A stretch of 64,000 bases of DNA, taken from assembly GCA_963712955.1 (NCBI GenBank), contig CAVQKF010000012.1, positions 6,238 through 70,237 of the forward strand. Reading direction: 5' to 3'. Positions within the stretch are counted from its first letter, which is position 1. Every line of letters starts with the position of its first letter. This DNA is from DATFVJ01 sp963712955 (lineage in GTDB: Bacteria > Actinomycetota > Actinomycetes > Streptosporangiales > Streptosporangiaceae). Both the position numbers and the translations under genes were made by a program. This document shows, piece by piece, positions 8,237 to 16,435 of the stretch. The notes under the pieces are model-generated. The model was given only the letters and a program-made list of their open reading frames with translations, did not search any database and was not told the DNA's origin.

Positions 8237-8748
8237 CTGCTGGCACCCGGTGCCGGCGGCTGCCGGGGGCACGCCTGGCGTCGGGGGCGCCCGCGGGCCG
8301 CCGGGCAGCGGCCCAAACCGGCCGCCCGGAGCTGGATCCAGGCGGGCCACCCGGGCGGGACCACGGGATGGGACGCCGCCGCGGCGTCCGGGACAGCTTG
8401 AGGCGCCAGCCGGGCCGGGACTGGGGGCCTCCGCCGGGCCGACGAGCGGACCTCGCGCCCGCGCAGCTATGGCAGCGTCACTCCGCCGGACCGCCCGGCT
8501 CGTGGGCACCCGGTCAGGCCGCGGCGCCTCCAACACCGCCCCGAACGGACCAGAGCGAATCGGTGACGGCAGGCGGCACGCCAGCTCAAGCCCGCCCACC
8601 CCGCGCACCGCGTGTCAGCCGAACCCCACGCAAACGGCCGAACCGCCCACAGTCCCCGGCCGGCAAGCGGACCCGCGAGGCTCAGTTTCGCCCCCGCGGA
8701 TGCGCCGCGAAGCAGCGCATGTAGTCCCCCAACCACACGGCATGCGCC
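8237..8748. other. No gene supported
   Basis: The stretch has very high GC and open frames in several registers, but no recognisable protein and no internal start with a ribosome-binding site. It separates the 23-bp repeat array from the promoter of the GYD-domain gene. Confidence 0.4.
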
Positions 8749-8776
8749 TTGACCTGCGGCTTTTCTCGTGGAAAAT
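8749..8776 (+). promoter_or_regulatory. Possible promoter of the GYD gene
   Basis: TTGACC at 8749-8754 is followed after 16 nt by GAAAAT at 8771-8776, about 40 nt ahead of the GYD start codon. The -35 is good and the -10 is weak, so this is a tentative housekeeping-type promoter. Confidence 0.35.
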
Positions 8777-8816
8777 GATGGTCACGGTGCCTGGAGGCAC
8801 AAACGGGGGAGTGAAC

Positions 8817-9110
8817 ATGCCGATCTACGTATCGCTCATCAACTGGACCGAGCAGGGCATCAAGGACTTCGAGAACACCACCACCCGGGCCGAGGACTTC
8901 TCCCGGCTCATCGAGAGCGCCGGCGGCAAGGTCCGTGAGCTTCTGTGGACCGTGGGCGCCTACGACATTGTCGCGGTCATCGAGTTCCCCGACGAGGAGA
9001 CCGGTGTCGCCACCCTTCTCCACCTTGGCCATGCGGGCAACGTCCGCACCAACACGCTACGGGCCTTCGACAGCAGCGAGATGCGCGGCATCCTCCGCCG
9101 GGCCGGCTGA
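8817..9110 (+). CDS. GYD domain-containing protein
   Basis: This small protein of 97 aa begins MPIYVSLINWTEQGIKDFE. It contains 'AGGKVRELLWTVGAYDIVAVIEFPDEE', which is the GYD-domain core (here GAYD), and ends 'NVRTNTLRAFDSSEMRGIL'. GYD proteins are small ferredoxin-like alpha/beta proteins of unknown function, probably dimeric. The start is ATG 8817, with GGGGGAG at 8806-8812. An in-frame GTG at 8811 lies on top of that box and is not used. It is monocistronic as far as can be seen, with normal codon use. Confidence 0.9.
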   Translation: MPIYVSLINWTEQGIKDFENTTTRAEDFSRLIESAGGKVRELLWTVGAYDIVAVIEFPDEETGVATLLHLGHAGNVRTNTLRAFDSSEMRGILRRAG

Positions 9111-9694
9111 CCCGGCGTCAGACGCGGCGGACCCCCAGCCAGCGAGGCGGAAGCGAACCCGATCGCCGGTTCGGAGGTGGAAGGCGCGCTGGGGTCGGGC
9201 GGTGGGCTGGGGTGACGACTTGAGGTGCCCCGGGGATGATGGAGACTGTTGCGTCGGACTCTGTTCTACTTCTGAGTCCCGGTTCTGGCTGTGATGATAC
9301 GTCAGCTGTCAGTGGGGTGATGTACCTGGCCAGATGCCGGGAGGGGTGAGGGCGGCCGTCCCTTGCGGGCAGGGGCGCGGCCCCGGCCCGCTCCGCCGTC
9401 TGATGATCAAGAAACGGCAGTCGCAGCACAGCCGATCATCATCCCCCATGGGGAGCGGTCCTGCGGTCACAGCGTCGTCATAGAAGGTTCCCCTCACGCG
9501 GGGCCGCGGGGACCATCAGGCCGCTGACGTGCGCGGATGAATTATCGGCCCCCGCAGGCTTCCAGATGTCGGCTTCCTTGAGTGGGTACACGCGCTAGCT
9601 AGGCACTCGGGGAAATCCTTGCGGCAGGCGGGACGTGGGGAGGACGTCGCCGCTTTGGCTCCGGTGCTGCACGTGCTCGGCGAAACCGTCGTAT
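9111..9694. other. No gene supported
   Basis: Both strands carry only short frames without family patterns. A small inverted motif around GATGATC near 9400-9440 is the only structure seen. The stretch lies downstream of both the GYD gene and the putative immunity gene. Confidence 0.4.
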
Positions 9695-10219
9695 CTACGC
9701 CGCGTCCAATGCATCGAGAGTGGATTGGTCAAGGGTGACAACCGGCTCGGTGGTCAGATGGTCTCGCCAGGTCCGGCGCGGGACCGACGCCCCAGCGAGT
9801 TCGATGAAGCCGTGCTCGGTCGTGAAGCCGCCACCTCGCTCGAACATGAGGAGCAGCGGTTCGTACGGGTCCCCAAGTCGATGTGGCATTGGTACCCCGG
9901 CGTCGAGCACGGCCGCCCAGCGCAGTGCGGCCCGGCAGATCGTCCTCAACGACGGCCACCCGATACGCGTGAAGATCAGTTTTTCCAGCTGGTCGGCCAA
10001 GTCGTGAGGGGCGCGTACCTCGGGTTCCACATGGGCGGCGATGTCGAAGAACGGCCATTCGCGGGTGGCATCGAGTTCCTGTGCCCACCAGGCGGCGCGA
10101 CGCAGGTACTCTCTCATGAGTTTGGCCCGCGACCTGCGGTGGGCGAAGCTGGTCTCGCCTGCCCAGTCTGCCGCGAGCAGGCGAGACAGGGTCGCGGCGG
10201 AGTGGCTCTCGAGGTTCAC
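9695..10219 (-). CDS. Putative immunity protein of the adjacent split toxin operon
   Basis: This is a 174-aa soluble protein that I cannot assign to a named family. It is alpha-rich, with 'RRSRAKLMREYLRRAAWWAQEL', 'EWPFFDIAAHVEPEVRAPHDLADQLEKLI', 'RAALRWAAVLDAGVPMPHRLGDPYEPLL' and 'GFTTEHGFIELAGASVPRRTW'. It starts at GTG 10219. That codon overlaps a TGA (10218-10216) ending a reading ('NIDDVVDAARRGLKL') that is the displaced tail of the toxin gene at 11.6-13.0 kb. The 1-nt-offset overlap with a toxin tail is the typical place for an immunity gene. Function is inferred only from this position; no immunity fold was recognised. Confidence 0.55.
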   Translation of the reverse strand: MNLESHSAATLSRLLAADWAGETSFAHRRSRAKLMREYLRRAAWWAQELDATREWPFFDIAAHVEPEVRAPHDLADQLEKLIFTRIGWPSLRTICRAALRWAAVLDAGVPMPHRLGDPYEPLLLMFERGGGFTTEHGFIELAGASVPRRTWRDHLTTEPVVTLDQSTLDALDAA

Positions 10220-10265
10220 AGCTTGAGTCCTCTACGTGCGGCGTCGACGACGTCGTCGATGTTAG

Positions 10266-11577
10266 GGCTTGGAAATGAACAACACGCTCAACTTGGTTCT
10301 CGAGTGGGTGTGATGGTGTAGTTCCACTCTCCGTGCCAGTCGTGCGGGGTGAGGTGCTGGGCGGCCAGTGTCTTCATCTCGCGGTCGGTGATCTTGATGC
10401 CGCGCGGGTAGGTGCCGGGATCGCGTTCGGCGCGGACGGTCAGGCCGGTGCGGGTGGTGGTCCCGGCGATGAGGCTGACGGCGACTTGGTGGCTGGTCAG
10501 GGGCTGGCCGGCCAGTTCATCGAGATGTGGCTGAACAGCCGGTGTTCTATCTTGTTCCACTTGGACGTGCCGGGCGGCATGTGGCAGACCGTGATCGCCA
10601 GGCCGGTGGTGTCGGCGAGGGCGGCGAGTTCTTTCTTCCACAGCCGCAGCCGGTAGCCGTTGGAGCCGCCCGCGTCGGCGGTGATCAGGAGCGACGCGGT
10701 ACCGGGGTAGGCGATGCCGCCGGCGCTCTGCCACCAGCGCCGGATGGTCTCGACGGCGAACTGGGCGGTGTCGCCGTCGCTGCCCACTGACACCCAGCCG
10801 GCGTCGGCGCCCAGGTCGTACACGCCGTAGGGCACCGCCTTGCCCTGCTCGCCGGGGAAGTCGTGGACATCAGCCCGGCGCGGGTCGCCGGATGGGCGCC
10901 ATTCGCGGCCCGCGCGGGCGTACTGCCCGATCAGCTCTTTCTTTTTCGCGTCCACGCTGATCACTGGCTCGCCGGCAGCGAGCGCCGCCGCGACGCGGCG
11001 GGCGATGTAGCGGAACTGGGCGTCGCGGTCGGGGTGCTGCCTGCCTTCCAGCGTCTTGGCGTTGCCCTGCAGGCTGTACTTCAGCGGGCCGGCCAGCAGC
11101 TTGCCGACACTGTGATGAGAGACCTGGTGCCCCTCGCGTCCCAGCTCGTCAGCCAGGTTCCGGGTCGACTTGGTGGTCCACCGCAGCCGGGTCATCGGAT
11201 CGCCGCGGGTTTCCGGCTCGACCAGCGCGTCCAGATCGTCCAGCAGGCCCGCGTCGAGATCGGTCAGCGGCTTGCGGCCGCCACCCGGCCGGCGCGCCCG
11301 CCCGCCCGCAGGCGCCGCGCCGCCATCCAGCTCATCCACCCCAGCGGTCACCGTCACCCGCGACACCCCGGCCGCCCGTGCCACCAGCGAGATGCCCCCG
11401 TAGCCCAGCGACCTGGCCTCAGCCGCCATCAGCAGCCGGCGCTGCCGCTCATCCAGATGAGGCAGGATCGTCTCGAACTTCGCCGCCAGCACCCGCTCGT
11501 CGATCTCCATGACAATCGCCATACCAAAAGCATGCTCCCGATATCCAAAGATGTACAGGTTAATTTAAGACGAGCAC
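10266..11577 (-). mobile_element. ISAzo13-type insertion sequence, 1,312 bp, with TTAG target duplication
   Basis: The boundaries come from reconstructing the interrupted gene. TTAG occurs at 10262-10265 and again at 11578-11581. Removing one copy plus everything between rejoins the toxin reading frame exactly (..DLS + NIDDVVD..). The ends GGCTTG..GAAATGAAC (left) and GTGCTCGTCTTAAATTAACC (right, minus strand) are similar enough to be imperfect terminal inverted repeats. The single transposase gene fills the element on the minus strand. Confidence 0.75.
10288..11522 (-). pseudogene. ISAzo13-family transposase with a late frameshift
   Basis: The N-terminal HTH part ('LGYGGISLVARAAGVSRVTVTAGVDEL') is followed by the DDE-type core typical of ISAzo13: 'EPVISVDAKKKELIGQYARAGREW', 'VPYGVYDLGADAGWVSVGSDGDTAQFAVETI', 'LLITADAGGSNGYRLRLWKKEL' and 'CHMPPGTSKWNKIEHRLFSHISMNW'. 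The frame then ends prematurely at 10497. The family's C-terminus ('GQPLTSHQVAVSLIAGTTTRTGLTVRAE.. HDWHGEWNYTI') continues in the next frame to 10288, with the break at about 10505-10515. A single base change therefore removes about 75 residues. This may inactivate the enzyme, be a sequence error, or, less likely, be programmed. The start is ATG 11522. Confidence 0.85.
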
Positions 11578-12998
11578 TTAGACAGATCCGGCGCGATCGG
11601 AGCTTCCGGCGGGGTGAGGCCCAGCGTTGGCCACTGGCTCAGTGATCCATTGTGCGCCAAGGGAGCTACGTCGTGCGCGCCGAAATGCGACGGATTGAAT
11701 ACCTGGTCCATGCCATCCCACGCTTCCGGATCTGCGGAGCGATAAGGCATTCCCGACTCTATCAATCGGCTCTCCACGTACTCGTGGGACATGAGTGACC
11801 GAAATTCGTTCTGCTCGGCGGCGTCGAGTGAACCCTCCGCGGCCTTGCGCCACAGGCTGGCGATTTCCTCATCTGCGGTGAAGTAGCCGTGCGCCACCTG
11901 GTTCGGTCCCACTGTCACGTCGTGTTCGGTCATGAACAGGTGGTTTTTCACCTGCGCGATGATGTCTTGGCCGATGCCTGTGTTCTCGGCAATCTTCGGC
12001 ACGTCGCTGGTGTTCTCCCGGATTGCTGTGTAGGCGGCTTCGTCCTCGGGTGACGAGGGCTCGATGTGCCCGGCTCCGGTCCATCCCGTACCTGCGCGGA
12101 TCGTGGGGCCGATCGTGCGCGCCAAAGCCGTGTCGGTGTGCGCCAGCCTGGCGATCGCCGTGCGCAGGAACTTGATGGTGTCCAGCACGATCGTGCAGAT
12201 GGTGTGGCCCAGGTCGCGGAACGCCCGTACCAGCACCCGCAGCACCGCCTGCCCGACCGCGGTGGCCACCTCACGCCAGCCCCCGCCCGGGCCGCCGGTC
12301 TCCAGCCGCCGGGTGGCGGCCCGCCGGTAGCTGCCGGTCGCCGTGTGATCGACGCGGGCCCCGTGCCCGTTCAGCGTCGTGGCCAGGGTCTGCATCGCGC
12401 CGTAGTCGGCCTTCAGCGCCACCGCCTCCGCGGCGGCCTGCCCGCCCCCGGCCACCAGCCGCGCGATCGCCCCGCCCAGGTGCGCGCTGATCTCCGCGGC
12501 CGCCCTGGCCACCAGCGTGCCGAGCAGCTGGCCCTCCAGCTCCTGCAAAGCCGCCTTCACCACCAGCCGGGTCACCATCACCTCTTCCGGCACCTCCGCC
12601 TCGGCGGCCCCGAAGGTGACCAGCGCCTCGCCCTGGGTAGCGATCACCGCACCGGCCAGCATCACCGCCGCCCCGATCACCGCCCCCTTCTGCGCCAGCA
12701 CCGCATCCGCGGCCACATCCAGCGCGGCAGCGAACACCTCCATCGGCCCCCGCAGCCCGGTGATCACCCCGTGATAATGCTCCCAGTTCGCCGCCAGCGT
12801 CGTGGTGAACGCCGCCTGGCTGCGGGCCGCCAGCTCCGCCACCGCCGACCTCGACTGGCCCGACAGCGCCGTGATCTCCCCGGAGAACTGCCGCAGGTCC
12901 GTCGCCCAGCCCCGCAGCTGATCCTCATCGATCCCCGGCCACGGCAGCCCCACCAGGTTGAACGCATCCACCACCCAGCCGGGCAATTCCAACGACAC
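11565..12998 (-). CDS. WXG-like polymorphic toxin, C-terminus displaced by an IS
   Basis: Starting at GTG 12998 (VSLELPGWVVDAFNLVG), the N-terminal 240 residues form an alpha-helical secretion/trafficking domain of the WXG100/LXG kind. Landmarks are 'LPWPGIDEDQLRGWATDLRQFSGEI' and 'AANWEHYHGVITGLRGPM', plus an Ala-rich helical stem. A C-terminal candidate toxin domain follows: 'YTAIRENTSDVPKIAENTG', 'IIAQVKNHLFMTEHDV', 'YFTADEEIASLWRKAAEG' and 'FRSLMSHEYVESRLIESGMPYR'. The HExxE-like SHEYVE could be catalytic or metal-binding, but that is inference. The last four residues before the stop come from the IS end. The original tail lies at 10216-10262, and the protein without the IS would be about 488 aa. 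The product is predicted to be exported by a type VII-like route. Confidence 0.75.
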   Translation of the reverse strand: MSLELPGWVVDAFNLVGLPWPGIDEDQLRGWATDLRQFSGEITALSGQSRSAVAELAARSQAAFTTTLAANWEHYHGVITGLRGPMEVFAAALDVAADAVLAQKGAVIGAAVMLAGAVIATQGEALVTFGAAEAEVPEEVMVTRLVVKAALQELEGQLLGTLVARAAAEISAHLGGAIARLVAGGGQAAAEAVALKADYGAMQTLATTLNGHGARVDHTATGSYRRAATRRLETGGPGGGWREVATAVGQAVLRVLVRAFRDLGHTICTIVLDTIKFLRTAIARLAHTDTALARTIGPTIRAGTGWTGAGHIEPSSPEDEAAYTAIRENTSDVPKIAENTGIGQDIIAQVKNHLFMTEHDVTVGPNQVAHGYFTADEEIASLWRKAAEGSLDAAEQNEFRSLMSHEYVESRLIESGMPYRSADPEAWDGMDQVFNPSHFGAHDVAPLAHNGSLSQWPTLGLTPPEAPIAPDLSKCSS

Positions 12999-14620
12999 GC
13001 TGTCCACCGTCCTCGCCCCGCCACCACGCCGGTCACCGGCGGCACCTGCCAGCAAGTACGACGACGATGAGCAAAACGGTTCACACCCCGGCACGGCGCT
13101 TTCCTCAGTTCCTGCCGCCGCACGCCAGCGAACCTTGGCCGCTATGTCCCCGGGCCCGTGGCCGGGGAGGCTGGCCAGTGGCGGACGAGGCTGGCGACGC
13201 CTCGGGCCTCGATGACACCCTGTTCTTTGCTCGGCCGGGGCATGTGGGACAACGCTGCTCCGTCAGGACCGCCACCTCACCACTGGCTCGCGTTCGCCAG
13301 CGACGGGCTTAATTTCCACTGCCTTAGCCCGCCGGGTGGCCCGGGGGGATCTCGCCCCAGGGCTCCCACAGAACTGAACGTGACGTAGGGAAGACCGCCG
13401 ACGAGGTGCCAGTTGAGCTGGTCCTTTTCCGGCGACGCCGTGTGCACCCGGGTTTCCCAATGCTGCCACGCCCGGCCGGAAGGTCACCAGGCGTGGGAGG
13501 TCGATGTGACCGCTACCGCGATCATTGATCTGGCCGGTCACCTGACCGGCCTGGGATCGAGCGGGTCGTGCTCCCCCTGTGTCGTCAATGATCGATATGG
13601 CGGGCCGGTGGCCGACACTGGTCGTCAGCGAGCTACAGCGCTTCTTCGACAACGACGGATTGCCCGCGACACTCAGATAGCTGTAGCAGCCAAATTTGTG
13701 ACCGCCTCTATCAAGGCAATGCAAAACATGGGTGCGCTAGCAGGCGCGCGCGGCGCCCCGAGTCGATCAAGAAGTCCGATTCGTTCGGGATCGGCGTGCT
13801 GAACGCGAAACGCGGCCGGGCCGGTGACGCGCCAGAACAACGCCCGCGGACGTGCTTCGTGAAACGAAGCAGTGCAAATATTCGGCGATCTGGCGTGCTG
13901 CGGGGTGCGTGACAACGCTAGGTCGCTAATCTTGTGCGGAATTACGGCCGACCTCAAGCCTACGAATGAACATGTCGGCCAGCGCATAAGCATGCGAGTA
14001 CGCAGCGCACTCTATTCAGCAGAAGGGTAAGATCCGTTGCGTGACAGGCGATCTCGCTCTGGTCTTGAACTCGCGAGGTTGTGGCCTGGCCTGCAAGAAT
14101 CGGTGATGCTCTGTCCACTGAAAGGTGCAAGCCTTGGGGACTGCTTCCTGGGTGTCGCCGCAGGTCAAGCCAGATTTCTGCGCACGCCAGCGCCTTCTCA
14201 TGAAAGACCAAGGCCACTGGTGGGTGGCAGAGCCGCCACGCGCCGCTGGCCGCGTTGCCGCATCGGGCTGCAACAACTCGCTCAGCTGAGGGGAGAGGCC
14301 CTGGGTTGTACAGCACGAAAGTACCGCAACAGGTGCGGATCCGGAGGGCCTCGCGTGCACGCTCCGGGACGGTGACCTGCACAGATGCACGTGGGTGGAC
14401 GCGGGGCCGGAACCTCCGAGCCGGGCAGGCCCACCAGTGGACAGCGGAGGGGTTCAACGGGCACGGCCTGTACCGCCTCCGTGGCACCGTCCGATATCCG
14501 AATGCAGCGTAACCATGCCAAGAAGATCATCGGTACGCCATATACGGGGAAGCCGCACCTACGGACGTGAAAGGGGGATGGGGAAACGGGCCGGCACGGG
14601 CACCGCGCCCCTGACAACCA
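12999..14620. other. Long stretch without a supported gene
   Basis: Many overlapping short frames occur on both strands, but none has consistent codon bias or a recognised family. One fragment at 13588-13677 reads like a broken coding end ('TLVVSELQRFFDNDGL'), and the rest looks degenerate. The stretch separates the toxin operon from the DUF4287 gene and may be the remains of deleted accessory genes. Confidence 0.4.
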
Positions 14621-15193
14621 ATGGGGCAAACGCCTGACGAGATGATGAGCGCCGTCAGCGCATCGCTGGCGGCACGCACGGGACGGTCGCTGGATGAGTG
14701 GCTCGCGCTCGTGCAGGTGTGTGGCATTGACCCGCTGGACCAGAACGCGGTGCGTGGCTGGTTGCGATCCGAGCATGGCGTGCCGCAGAACAGCCAGTGG
14801 GCGATCGCCGACGCCGCGGCGCGGGCGGCGGGCTGGGAGCGGCCGAGTGCCTCAGAGTACGTTGACAGCCAGTACAGCGGCGCGAAGGCGGCGCTGCGCC
14901 CGGTCTACGATGCGCTCGCGGCTGCCATCGGCGAGCTTGGTGACGATGTGACCATCGAGGGCCGCAGCACATACACGCCCTTCGTGCGGCGGCGGCAGTT
15001 CGCCGCGATCGCCCCCGCGACCAGGGATCGGGTGGATCTCGGGCTGCGCTTTACCGACCCACCGTCCACGGGGCGCCTGCAGCCGGCCAAGGCACCCGGG
15101 CAGGCCACACACAAGGTCTCGCTGCGCGGTGTGCACGACGTCGACGACGAGGTGCTGCACCTGCTGCGCATCGCATACGAACAGAACGGCTGA
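14621..15193 (+). CDS. DUF4287 / DUF5655 domain protein
   Basis: The protein has 190 aa. The N-terminal DUF4287 region shows 'MSAVSASLAARTGRSLDEWLALVQ', 'DQNAVRGWLRSEHGVPQNSQWAIADAAARAAGW'. The C-terminal DUF5655 region shows 'LRPVYDALAAAIGELGDDVTIEGRSTYTPFVRRRQFAAIAPATRDRVDLGLRF' and ends 'HKVSLRGVHDVDDEVLHLLRIAYEQNG'. These fused domains occur in many bacterial hypothetical proteins; DUF5655 is thought to bind DNA or act with it, but no activity is established. The gene appears monocistronic and intact. An alternative start a few codons downstream (MMSAVS) is possible. Confidence 0.85.
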   Translation: MGQTPDEMMSAVSASLAARTGRSLDEWLALVQVCGIDPLDQNAVRGWLRSEHGVPQNSQWAIADAAARAAGWERPSASEYVDSQYSGAKAALRPVYDALAAAIGELGDDVTIEGRSTYTPFVRRRQFAAIAPATRDRVDLGLRFTDPPSTGRLQPAKAPGQATHKVSLRGVHDVDDEVLHLLRIAYEQNG

Positions 15194-15245
15194 CCGCGGA
15201 TATCCGACCCCTCCCCGCGCCGTTCAGGCAGACGGCCGATCCGCC

Positions 15246-16124
15246 TCAGATGGCTTCGTCAAGCTGACCTTGCCGTTCGACTTCAGTCCAGACGCGGTCA
15301 AGGAACGCGCTGATCTCGGCGGTCAGACGGCGGGGCCACACCCACAGCTCTGCGAAGGTGCGGGTCCGGATCAGCCTGGCGTCTGGCAGCTGCCGCACCA
15401 GGTTTTCCGCGTCTGTGAATGAGTGGATCAGGTCGATCCCGTGTCCCAGTACCAGTGCAGGGGCGGTGATGGACCGGCGCTGTTCGATGGTCGGCGCGAT
15501 GGGCCCAATCAGGACGCCGTGCAGCACGGCAGCGGTTTCGTCAGGGTCAGACGCGGCGGCGTTGATGAACGTGCCCAGCACGCCGAACCCGGATGCGGGC
15601 AGGCGTCTGGCGGCACGGGACACCCATCGCACCACGGTCCTTGCGTAATGGACCCCGATAAGGAGCGGCACGAACACGCCGCCGGCCGCGGGAACGGCGG
15701 ACTCGAGCACCGGCATCTCCAGGACGAGTCCGCGGACCCGTTCAGGTGCGGCCACCGTGGTCAGCAGGCTCACATTGGTACCAAGCGAGACGCCTCCGAG
15801 CACCACCTGATCCACGCCGAGCTCGTCCAGGAGGCACAGCACCTGCTCCGCGTAGAGGTCCATCCGATGGGCTCCGGCATGGCGAGGCTTGTCGCTCCGG
15901 CCATGACCCAGGAGGTCGAGCAGCACGACCCGGTTGCCCTCGGCGGCCAGTCTCCGGGCCAGGCCACGGCTGAGGTTGGCGTCGAGCAGCAAACCGTGCA
16001 GCCACACGAGCACCCTGTCGCCTGACCCGTGAACCTCGTAGGCAAGCTGGTACTGGCCAAAGGACAGCGTGTACCTGGCGCCGTCGATGGTGACCTTCTG
16101 AACTCGCTCCTTTGCCGCGCTCAC
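15246..16124 (-). CDS. Alpha/beta hydrolase
   Basis: The 292-aa protein starts at GTG 16124, preceded by AGGA. The oxyanion-hole motif 'WLHGLLLDAN' is at residues 41-50 and the nucleophile elbow 'GGVSLG' has Ser113. A candidate acid lies in 'LGHGIDLIHSF'. The usual C-terminal catalytic His is not obvious: the position reads 'RTFAELWVWPRRL'. The enzyme may therefore use the His in 'DLIHSF', or be weakly active. The substrate is unknown. It is divergent from the KAS III pair across a 300-bp region that contains 35-bp tandem repeats, and may work with it as a thioesterase or ester hydrolase. That pairing is inference. Confidence 0.85.
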   Translation of the reverse strand: MSAAKERVQKVTIDGARYTLSFGQYQLAYEVHGSGDRVLVWLHGLLLDANLSRGLARRLAAEGNRVVLLDLLGHGRSDKPRHAGAHRMDLYAEQVLCLLDELGVDQVVLGGVSLGTNVSLLTTVAAPERVRGLVLEMPVLESAVPAAGGVFVPLLIGVHYARTVVRWVSRAARRLPASGFGVLGTFINAAASDPDETAAVLHGVLIGPIAPTIEQRRSITAPALVLGHGIDLIHSFTDAENLVRQLPDARLIRTRTFAELWVWPRRLTAEISAFLDRVWTEVERQGQLDEAI

Positions 16125-16185
16125 ACGGCCATCCTGCCGCGCCGCCGCTGGCTGAACAGGGTCGATCGGCCCATCCATAGTCCCG

Positions 16186-16311
16186 GGACCAGCCAGGCCG
16201 CCAGCCTGCCGATGGTCCGGCGACCACCCAGGCCGCCAGCCTGCCGATGGTCGCGCGACCACCCAGGCCGCCGGCCTGCCGATGGTCCCGCGACCGGCCA
16301 GGCCGCCAGCT
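16186..16311. repeat. 35-bp tandem repeat, about 3.6 copies, in a divergent promoter region
   Basis: Units start at 16186, 16221, 16256 and 16291 and read approximately CGACCACCCAGGCCGCCAGC followed by CTGCCGATGGTC. They differ at only a few positions. The array sits between the divergent hydrolase and KAS III genes, just upstream of the hydrolase start, so it could bind a regulator or simply be a slippage-prone repeat. Confidence 0.7.
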
Positions 16312-16435
16312 GGACTCGATCGCCCTCGGGCCGGATGGCCGCCGGAGCATGACGTTTGCCCCTATCGCCGGGCATCCAATGCCGCAGATTCTTCATGCGT
16401 GAGCGTAGTTCGACATGCCCAGAGGAGGGCCCCCG

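Noticed and set aside
5731..8724. 997-residue plus-strand open frame
   Set aside because: It is the antisense shadow of the DUF222 gene and of GC-rich repeats, with a biased low-complexity product and no start site. Extreme GC keeps it open.
10497..10520. Programmed frameshift in the IS transposase
   Set aside because: No slippery heptamer of the usual type is evident at the break, and similar breaks occur in many unrelated genes here, so an error or mutation is more likely.
12066..13070. 334-residue plus-strand frame
   Set aside because: Antisense of the toxin gene, with Arg/Gly/His-rich composition and no homology pattern.
13960..14487. 175-residue minus-strand frame
   Set aside because: No family pattern, poor codon bias and overlapping frames on both strands; judged non-coding.
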